Source of the DNA: Lysinibacillus odysseyi 34hs-1 = NBRC 100172
GTDB taxonomy: Bacteria > Bacillota > Bacilli > Bacillales_A > Planococcaceae
NCBI RefSeq assembly: GCF_001591965.1
Contig: NZ_BCVX01000014.1
Span: forward strand, 98,570-162,569
Direction: 5' to 3'
Length of the DNA stretch: 64,000 nucleotides
Shown here: piece by piece, positions 58,599 to 64,000 of the stretch
How the letters are laid out: each line of letters starts with the position of its first letter
How positions within the stretch are numbered: the stretch's first letter is position 1
The notes under the pieces: model-generated
Database searches by the model: none
What the model was told of the DNA's origin: nothing
What the model saw: only the letters and a program-made list of their open reading frames with translations
Position numbers and translations under genes: made by a program

Positions 58599-59086
58599 TA
58601 TTGCCCTCCTACCATTCTTAAAATGGATTCAATTATTAAATAAAAAATACCGCCAGAGACGACAACCTTACCGAGTAACTCCCACCTTTTTTCGGCATTG
58701 GATTTTTTTAAAGCATGCTCGGATAGGCTTATTTCATGGACACGCTTACGGTCAGCTTCTTTGCTATCATCGCGCGCTTTAATAAGTTCCCATTGCTTCG
58801 ACATCGTGTCACGGAAAAACTCTTGCTGAGTCTGGCTGCTCTGTAAAATTGTTGACTTCAACTCTGTATTTTGCAGAACTACATTGCTCATTTGAGACGA
58901 AAGTAAATCTAATTTTTCAGTTTGCTTTTTATCATTCTCTTCTAACTTTCTAAAGTTAGTTTTCAGTTCATCGATACTTTTCTCATGGGCTTCAATGATT
59001 TGCTCATGTGTATCAATAGCCTCCCCGTGTTTTTTTACGGTTTCGAACATGGATGGATCACCACCAGTTTTAATTTGCGTTGGCAT
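58598..59086 (-). CDS. Coiled-coil protein with C-terminal membrane anchor (XhlA-like)
   Basis: The ATG at 59086 (MPTQIKTGGDPSMFETV) has GGGGGA six bases upstream; the GTG six bases earlier is too close to it. The product of about 162 residues is a long coiled coil (about 25-125) ending in one membrane segment (VVVSGGIFYLIIESILRMV). This is the design of XhlA-type lysis accessory proteins that act with a holin. It is first in the lysis cassette. Confidence 0.8.
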   Translation of the reverse strand: MPTQIKTGGDPSMFETVKKHGEAIDTHEQIIEAHEKSIDELKTNFRKLEENDKKQTEKLDLLSSQMSNVVLQNTELKSTILQSSQTQQEFFRDTMSKQWELIKARDDSKEADRKRVHEISLSEHALKKSNAEKRWELLGKVVVSGGIFYLIIESILRMVGGQ

Positions 59087-59110
59087 CCTCACTCCCCCAA
59101 TTCATTGCAA

Positions 59111-59143
59111 TATAAAAGCCCTCCACAGTTGATTGTGGAAGGC
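59111..59143 (-). terminator. Terminator between tail and lysis genes
   Basis: GCCTTCCACA and TGTGGAGGGC pair on the minus strand around a six-base loop, followed by TTTTATA. The stem is the same as in the terminator at 56734-56768. It lies between a small membrane gene and the lysis cassette, so lysis expression may depend on read-through. Confidence 0.8.
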
Positions 59144-59148
59144 AAAGA

Positions 59149-59307
59149 TTATTCTTTCACTGTTTTGTCGATATACCAAACAATGAACTTATATCCGATA
59201 TACGGAATTAGCAAAACTAGTATAAAAACAAACGGTGCAACACCATATTTAACTGTGATAACAATTAAGGATATAATCATTAACACCCAGAATAAATAAT
59301 CGAGCAT
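59149..59307 (-). CDS. Small hydrophobic membrane protein
   Basis: A 52-residue protein, starting MLDYLFWVLMIISLIVIT, has two membrane segments (about residues 4-20 and 24-42) and a charged tail DKTVKE. CAAGGAGG is six bases upstream of the ATG, so translation is likely. It lies just before the lysis genes and could be a second holin, an antiholin or a tail-end membrane protein. Confidence 0.75.
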   Translation of the reverse strand: MLDYLFWVLMIISLIVITVKYGVAPFVFILVLLIPYIGYKFIVWYIDKTVKE

Positions 59308-59357
59308 ATTATCCTCCTTGTTTTAGACATAAAAAATAACGCTAGCTTATGCTGCGT

Positions 59358-59528
59358 TTACTCTACCGGTTGTTCTTGTTGTGCATTCATCATATCCATT
59401 AATTCTTGATATTGCTCGATTGTAATACGATTGTATGATACATATAAATCCAATAACGTCGCCATTTGAGTTGGATTGTAGTTCCCACTTGCGATTACTT
59501 TCTTTGCGTTTATATACGTGATATTCAT
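59358..59528 (-). CDS. XkdX-like small phage protein
   Basis: A 56-residue protein starting MNITYINAKKVIASGNYN, with YNRITIEQYQELMDMM in its second half, resembles the short XkdX-type proteins found after phage tail fibres. GGAGGGGAATAA lies upstream. The function is unknown. Confidence 0.75.
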   Translation of the reverse strand: MNITYINAKKVIASGNYNPTQMATLLDLYVSYNRITIEQYQELMDMMNAQQEQPVE

Positions 59529-59552
59529 ATTTATTCCCCTCCGGTTAAATTA

Positions 59553-59876
59553 TTATTTTGGTTGTGCTGCCAAGATCTCAATTAAAAACGATGTATAGTC
59601 TACTTGCAGTTGAGTATAAGCCACTGTCATTTCAATAACCTCTAACCTTTGTTCAATTGTCCGTTCTTCAGTTGGTTGCTCAACAGAAGGTGGTTCTACT
59701 GTATCCGATGGCTCAGTGAATTTTCCGCTTGCTGCATCGTAAACATACCCTTCTTTCACAACACCCTTATAGTTAGTTATATCCACAATGACGATGGGTG
59801 GAGCAAGTTCTGGATACTTATCGTAGTAACTAATATTCATCACTATTCTATTTAAAACGATAGCTACTTTAAACAC
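59553..59876 (-). CDS. Small phage tail-end protein
   Basis: I choose a GTG start at 59876 because GGGGGTGAT lies just upstream, inside the end of the previous gene; the track-like ATG start four codons or so earlier and the inner ATG (MNISYYDKYPE) have weaker sites. The product is about 107 residues, with an N-terminal KVAIVLNRIVMN strand, a Pro/Glu/Thr linker, and a helical C-terminus. Similar small ORFs follow tail fibre genes in Bacillus phages. The role is unknown. Confidence 0.7.
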   Translation of the reverse strand: MFKVAIVLNRIVMNISYYDKYPELAPPIVIVDITNYKGVVKEGYVYDAASGKFTEPSDTVEPPSVEQPTEERTIEQRLEVIEMTVAYTQLQVDYTSFLIEILAAQPK

Positions 59877-59881
59877 ACTTA

Positions 59882-60877
59882 TCACCCCCATTCGATGAGT
59901 AGTAGACCGGGTTTACCTTGAGTGCCATCCTGACCCTTCTCTCCACTTTGACCGGGTATTCCTTGAATGTTAGTGCCGGTTCCCCCTGCCCCACCTTTGC
60001 CGCCAACCCCACCTAAACCTGTGAGGTCGTGAGAGAGCGAATGAAATAACCGTAGGTAGTTATTGATCAATGTTCTTTCGGCTGACGTGTTGTTTATAAC
60101 AGGTTTGGGATTACCGCCTACTCCGCCTGCTCCCCCTCCGCTAACACCGTTGCCTCCATCATTACCACCCCCGTTTGAAGTGAGATGACAAGCATACATA
60201 TTTGGTAGTAAATTTATTGTTCTTTCATAAGAAACTCCGTTTAATGTCATTGTTGTGTTACCTGTATCTAAACTTCCTCGTCCACCAATTCCAATTTGAC
60301 CAGGAACATTGCTAGTTCCTGTAAATATTGAGTTTGTACCTCCTCTTGCTTCCGTTGTTGGCACATTACCCCCAATACCGCCCATAAACGTAAGGTATGT
60401 TCCGAAAGATGTTGGTTTTCCATTCGAACCTTTTTGAGGTAATTGGCCGGGATTTCCAGTCGAACCAACAACTCCAACTCCTCCATTACCTCCTGGGCTG
60501 CCCGCCCCTCCTTCTCCAATAGTTACAGTTATTTCGGTTTCATTCGACGGGATAGAAACAGGGATTCTAAAACCAAAGTAACCATGTCCTCCATTACCCC
60601 CGGCTCCTCCACCGCCTCCGGCTCCTCCATATTGATTACTCTGGCTACCACCTCCGGCACCACCTCCGCCGCCCCCAGCTCCTCCGCCGCCTGCTCCAAA
60701 ACCAGTAATATAAAATCTTGATACACCTTGCGGCACCTTAAACGTATAGACACCTGCTTCAGTAAAAATAGCATGGCCTGCTTTTTGGCTAACTTTAGAT
60801 GGCAATCCTTCAACAATACCTTTAACGTCTTCAATTTGTTCGTACGTAGGTAAATTTACAATAATATCTTCTGCCAT
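59882..60877 (-). CDS. Glycine-rich tail tip protein, probable receptor-binding
   Basis: The 331-residue protein has a short N-terminal adaptor (about residues 1-60) and a very glycine-rich body with runs of GG separated by small residues (about 63-100, 140-200 and 245-320). Such bodies occur in phage adhesins, for example T-even-like gp38, in which polyglycine helices form the tip. It is followed by baseplate genes upstream and small tail-end genes downstream, a likely host-recognition position. It starts on the last base of the preceding stop. Confidence 0.8.
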   Translation of the reverse strand: MAEDIIVNLPTYEQIEDVKGIVEGLPSKVSQKAGHAIFTEAGVYTFKVPQGVSRFYITGFGAGGGGAGGGGGGAGGGSQSNQYGGAGGGGGAGGNGGHGYFGFRIPVSIPSNETEITVTIGEGGAGSPGGNGGVGVVGSTGNPGQLPQKGSNGKPTSFGTYLTFMGGIGGNVPTTEARGGTNSIFTGTSNVPGQIGIGGRGSLDTGNTTMTLNGVSYERTINLLPNMYACHLTSNGGGNDGGNGVSGGGAGGVGGNPKPVINNTSAERTLINNYLRLFHSLSHDLTGLGGVGGKGGAGGTGTNIQGIPGQSGEKGQDGTQGKPGLLLIEWG

Positions 60878-61773
60878 TATTCAACAACCTCCCTCATTAC
60901 ACTGGACATACAATTCAGCACCGGATTGTATACCCAACCATGCATGTATACTTTCCCATTAAATAAAATTTTATGAGGCAATGAAGCGTCCTTATGATCC
61001 TCAATCATGTTAAATAGATTCCCGGCAGCATCTTCGCTCAATTTGTTTTTTATCGTCTCAAACCATGTATCAAAACCATTTTTACGCCCTTCTAGCCATG
61101 TATAATAAAGTTGCTCCTCTGCTTGTCGCCACGCTGTAAAATCGTTTTCCTGTGCATCAATCCATTGCTCTAACGCTGTCGTTACATTTGTCTGCCAAGT
61201 TAAAAATTCTCCGGCCTTTGTAACAGAATAATTATCAAACCATGATTGATACTGATTAAAAATGGTTGTGGTATCAACTTGATCAACCACACCATGCATA
61301 AGGCCACATAGTGCTCTATTTAGACGTTGGTCAGTAATGGCTCCTTGTGTAAGAGTAAGAGCTCCTTTTGCTACGTAAATATCAGCAAGCGCCAATTCAT
61401 AAGCGTCCGCGTCCCGTTTTAAAGGTGGAGCTACGGGAGAAGCAGATAAAGTACCCGACTTAACACTTACACTCATTTTTCGCTCGATATAATCACATCT
61501 AACTACAATACGATCAATACGATTTAATGTTGTATCAGCTTTATTCAGTTCATAGATGTAATCCTCATCGTTAACGAGATACCGACCATTAATCCATGCT
61601 TTACCAGGGCGAACAATAATTCTCATTGAATCTCCTGCAGCAAATATCTGCAAGCAATCAGATGGATTGACAAAAATACCATTGCCGATGAATGTCGCAA
61701 AATACTGCGCGAAGTCCTCCGCCTTATAACGTCGGTCTCCATAAATTGAATTGAATATACCGAATTTCATCAT
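60877..61773 (-). CDS. Baseplate or upper fibre protein
   Basis: This 298-residue phage protein begins FGIFNSIYGDRRYKAEDFAQYF, the type of start shared by many siphovirus baseplate proteins, then MRIIVRPGKAWINGRYLV. The middle has repeated W-containing helices (about residues 175-240, with FLTWQTNVTTALEQWIDAQ), which fits a coiled stalk, and the end HGWVYNPVLNCMSSVM. The precise role, baseplate upper protein or fibre base, is inferred from position. Confidence 0.8.
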   Translation of the reverse strand: MMKFGIFNSIYGDRRYKAEDFAQYFATFIGNGIFVNPSDCLQIFAAGDSMRIIVRPGKAWINGRYLVNDEDYIYELNKADTTLNRIDRIVVRCDYIERKMSVSVKSGTLSASPVAPPLKRDADAYELALADIYVAKGALTLTQGAITDQRLNRALCGLMHGVVDQVDTTTIFNQYQSWFDNYSVTKAGEFLTWQTNVTTALEQWIDAQENDFTAWRQAEEQLYYTWLEGRKNGFDTWFETIKNKLSEDAAGNLFNMIEDHKDASLPHKILFNGKVYMHGWVYNPVLNCMSSVMREVVE

Positions 61774-62871
61774 TTATTTCACCATCCTTTTTAATGCCTG
61801 TGGGAGAGTAGGAACAGATTTCCCTACCGTCACATAAATTGATTTTCCATCCTCTTTAAAGACTTCATCTGCTTGCATCACCCGACTGTTCATGAGCACA
61901 TTCAGCTCGTCGTCCTTGATTGTGATAATATCTCCAAGAAAGAAGTCTTCGTTGTATTTCGTATTTTCCTTCGTTACATCCAGTTCACAGTCAAAGCCGA
62001 TGAACTCTGTGTATTCGCTTTTCTTTTCTTCACCCCTAGCTACCAATAAGGAAGTGTATTCTGATGCCGGTATACTTACCTGCGTACCATTTACATCCCG
62101 AGTGTCCGAGATGTCTCTGGCATCCACAAACAGCTCCCTGCGCTGTAGTCCTTGATTAGTCCCTCCGATAATAGCCGTTTTACGTGCAGGCCCCTCTCCG
62201 GCTCCAGCGATAAGGACCGTGTTTTTAAAGTCGTTATCCGCTTCTTCATAGGTACGTTTCAGCAAATTGCTTCGGCTTTTCGAAAGGATGATACGTGGAT
62301 TGACAAGCTGGTTAATCGTTCGATTTGTTCCTTCATAGAAGTCGTATTGCAAGGTCCGTCCATTGAAAAGGCAGCGTACACCGATATCATGTGTTCCACA
62401 GAGATTTTCACAGACTGTATATACATCCTTATCGGTAATTTGTTGCTGGATGGCGGAGCCGATATTTTTGGCAGCCGCTAATTGCACCTGAGATATCTTT
62501 CTTGATGCATCTGCCGGGTTAATCATTGTCGATATAATTGCCTGACGCATAATCATTTCAGGCGTAGCATTGAAATCATATTGCCCCCATAAAATACGTC
62601 GGTCTGTCCAACGAAAGAGCGAGAAGCATTTGACTACGAGCTGATCTACGCCGTCACCATCATTGAATCCTCGATAATACACATACATAGCTTCGTTATC
62701 ATCCTGCCGGAAAATAATATTTCCTTTCTTAAGGAGTTCAATGTTCTTCGGCGTGACATCCACATGCAATTCTGCTTCACTGCCTGGCCCATACTTTTTC
62801 CTCCACAGGAGATAAGAAAAGTTTCCGATAAAGCCTAAACGTTCAAATTTATCGTTACATACATATAACAT
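61774..62871 (-). CDS. Phage tail protein, Gp37-like
   Basis: The 365-residue protein resembles the siphovirus Gp37-like (ReqiPepy6) tail family. It starts YVCNDKFERLGFIGNFSYLLW, followed by SLFRWTDRRILWG and, later, RSNLLKRTYEEADNDFKNTV, a pattern of a baseplate hub. It lies between the distal tail protein and the fibre genes. Confidence 0.85.
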   Translation of the reverse strand: MLYVCNDKFERLGFIGNFSYLLWRKKYGPGSEAELHVDVTPKNIELLKKGNIIFRQDDNEAMYVYYRGFNDGDGVDQLVVKCFSLFRWTDRRILWGQYDFNATPEMIMRQAIISTMINPADASRKISQVQLAAAKNIGSAIQQQITDKDVYTVCENLCGTHDIGVRCLFNGRTLQYDFYEGTNRTINQLVNPRIILSKSRSNLLKRTYEEADNDFKNTVLIAGAGEGPARKTAIIGGTNQGLQRRELFVDARDISDTRDVNGTQVSIPASEYTSLLVARGEEKKSEYTEFIGFDCELDVTKENTKYNEDFFLGDIITIKDDELNVLMNSRVMQADEVFKEDGKSIYVTVGKSVPTLPQALKRMVK

Positions 62872-62873
62872 GC

Positions 62874-63749
62874 TTACACCCCCACAAACTGAGGCGTAAA
62901 GTAAATGGCTACCTCTAGGTTTGATACAAATTGTGCTGCATCATAGCGAATCAAATTATCACCGACATCCACACTGAGTTGAATATCCGAATCGTAAGAC
63001 AGGTAATTGAAATAATTTATCTCTACACCATTTCGTTCTAGGATGGCATACTCATTCCCACGCTTCGTATTAACCGTGACAATATCGCCACCTTGTAAAG
63101 TGGCTTCGATTTTAACAATCCGCCCAGTATCCACTACTTCAATATAGGGCTCCACCACACTTCCAATCGCTTTGAACTGAATACGTAATGGCGACGTTGT
63201 ATCACTGTCATTAAACACATTCACTACATTGTTAGGCTCCCGGTATCCCATTTCAATACCGTCACCCTCTGCATCGATTTCCAATTCAAACTCAAATGCC
63301 GGTACCCACATGGCGATTTCAAACTTTTGCTCCTCGGTATACCACCAAGGATTCGGGCATAAGAACGATATCATGAATTCCGGGATAATATGGCGACTGA
63401 TTACAGGTGTTTTCTCAACCTTGCAATCGATATAGCGAACAATGTCACCATTGGTATATTTCAACGTGAATGAATGTTTCGGATTAAAGAACCGAATCAT
63501 CTGCTGCCGGTTGATATCCTTGTCCAGTCGGATACGGCCCTCAATGACAATATTCCGCTCTCGCACACTGGAACCTTTGATATTGGTTCCATCTTCGTTA
63601 TAATTTTTGACATTGTAGAACTCATTTTCCAATGCTCCTAAACCATCAGCCTTGTCCAGATAAAAAGGGCTAGACACGGATATTTCGAATGTCTGCCCTC
63701 GATGATTATCGAATATTAATTTTTCTCGTCGCTGGAAAGACTCAATCAT
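62874..63749 (-). CDS. Distal tail protein (Dit, siphovirus tail family)
   Basis: Dit forms the hub that joins tail tube to baseplate. The 291-residue protein has the family N-terminal beta domain (LIFDNHRGQTFEISVSSPFY, RERNIVIEGRIRL, PEFMISFLCPNPWWY) and a galectin-like C-terminal domain (about residues 160-290). It sits directly after the tape-measure gene. Confidence 0.9.
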   Translation of the reverse strand: MIESFQRREKLIFDNHRGQTFEISVSSPFYLDKADGLGALENEFYNVKNYNEDGTNIKGSSVRERNIVIEGRIRLDKDINRQQMIRFFNPKHSFTLKYTNGDIVRYIDCKVEKTPVISRHIIPEFMISFLCPNPWWYTEEQKFEIAMWVPAFEFELEIDAEGDGIEMGYREPNNVVNVFNDSDTTSPLRIQFKAIGSVVEPYIEVVDTGRIVKIEATLQGGDIVTVNTKRGNEYAILERNGVEINYFNYLSYDSDIQLSVDVGDNLIRYDAAQFVSNLEVAIYFTPQFVGV

Positions 63750-63762
63750 GCTCTAGCCCCCT

Positions 63763-64000
63763 TTATAGCTGTAGTCCCATTTCTTTTAAGGCATTCCGTG
63801 AGAGTCTTGCCGTTTCATACGGATCTAACGGTCTTGGACTTGTAATGGAGAAATGGTAGTGATTTTCAGTATTTGTTGTAGATGTGGAAGACGATGTATT
63901 ATACTGCGCTGTTCCAAATGCTACAGACTTTTCAGCGCTGCTTGCAAGCGAACCATATACATTGTTCATTGCCGCCTGCAATCGACCACTGGACTGTTCC
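63763..64000 (-). CDS. Tape-measure protein, C-terminal end (cut by window edge)
   Basis: The frame is open at the window edge and ends with the helical SPRPLDPYETARLSRNALKE pattern common at the C-terminus of siphovirus tape-measure proteins, before Dit. Only 78 residues are visible, so the call rests on this end and on gene order. The frame continues upstream of the TTG at 63981 (EQSSGRLQ), so that codon is not a start. Confidence 0.8.
   Translation of the reverse strand, partial: EQSSGRLQAAMNNVYGSLASSAEKSVAFGTAQYNTSSSTSTTNTENHYHFSITSPRPLDPYETARLSRNALKEMGLQL

Larger units (their letters stand above)
52042..59143. repeat. Dispersed YTGTGGARGGC motif, eight loci
   Basis: The sequence TGTGGARGGC occurs at 52042, 53344, 54476, 55038, 56429, 56751 and 59134 on the plus strand, and at 53718-53727, 56734-56743 and 59118-59127 on the minus strand. 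Two pairs form the terminator stems at 56.7 and 59.1 kb. The others are inside coding sequences and are read in different frames (as PST, TVEG, LWKA). I found one in the 51 kb of host DNA (41645-41654). Every base before the motif is C or T. The function is unknown. Confidence 0.75.
51600..64000. mobile_element. Siphovirus-type prophage, distal (tail, lysis, accessory) end
   Basis: A continuous run of phage tail, lysis and accessory genes occupies the right part of the window and continues past 64 kb. In B. subtilis the gene upstream of topA is dprA, so insertion between these genes is inferred. The boundary near 51.6 kb rests on the last phage-type gene (51688), the tandem 11-bp repeat at 51621-51642 and the first host gene topA. 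No integrase is in the window, which fits the usual layout with the integrase at the opposite end. A gene trio of FtsK-type ATPase, replication-relaxation protein and membrane protein after the lysis genes resembles, from memory, the ends of some B. cereus-group phages. Confidence 0.9.

Noticed and set aside
60305..60323. Second LexA-like box (GGAAC...GTTCC)
   Set aside because: The half-sites are separated by seven bases rather than four and lie inside a tail gene.

Overview
The window is a piece of a low-GC Gram-positive (Bacillales) chromosome. PolC-type DNA polymerase, the codV(xerC)-hslVU-codY block, FliY and SwrB/SwrD homologues all point there, and the protein sequences look most like Caryophanaceae/Planococcaceae (Solibacillus, Lysinibacillus, Kurthia and relatives). 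The genus is an inference from sequence flavour only. Almost every gene is on the minus strand, so the text below runs from high to low coordinates.

Region 1 (about 64.0-51.6 kb) is the end of a siphovirus-type prophage. It holds the C-terminus of the tape-measure protein, a distal tail protein, a Gp37-like tail protein, a baseplate/fibre protein, a very glycine-rich tip protein, small tail-end ORFs, and a coiled-coil membrane protein, holin and M15 endolysin. Then follows an accessory segment. It contains a two-gene unit of unknown function with a LexA-type box inside its promoter, a plus-strand pair (XRE regulator and lipoprotein), a winged-helix protein, two small ORFs, an FtsK/SpoIIIE-type ATPase, a replication-relaxation protein and a three-TM membrane protein. 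The integrase, packaging and head genes must lie beyond 64 kb. The boundary with host DNA is placed near 51.6 kb, just upstream of topA, where an 11-bp sequence is repeated in tandem.

Region 2 (51.4-44.0 kb) is host housekeeping: topA, trmFO, xerC/codV, hslV, hslU, codY.

Region 3 (43.6-17.0 kb) is the long fla/che operon in the classic Bacillus order: flgB-flgC-fliE-fliF-fliG-fliH-fliI-fliJ-motE-fliK-flgD-(TIGR02530)-flgE-swrD-fliL-fliM-fliY-cheY-fliO-fliP-fliQ-fliR-flhB-flhA-flhF-flhG-cheB-cheA-cheW-cheC-cheD-(small membrane protein). The set is complete, but flgB carries an in-frame TGA that would remove its C-terminal third. A strong bidirectional terminator closes the operon, and sigD follows as a separate unit with its own promoter, an unknown 102-residue ORF and a SwrB-like gene.

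Region 4 (15.0-0 kb) is the conserved translation, envelope and replication cluster: rpsB-tsf-pyrH-frr-uppS-cdsA-dxr-rseP-proS-polC-rimP-nusA (nusA cut by the window edge), punctuated by intrinsic terminators after rpsB, tsf, frr and polC.

The less ordinary observations are the flgB nonsense codon, the insulated sigD, a short motif (YTGTGGARGGC) repeated at eight loci only in the prophage accessory segment and forming the stems of two terminators, the LexA-controlled orphan pair, an overlapped small gene coupled to the FtsK-like ATPase, and an HslV N-terminus lacking the serine that B. subtilis ClpQ carries at residue 2.
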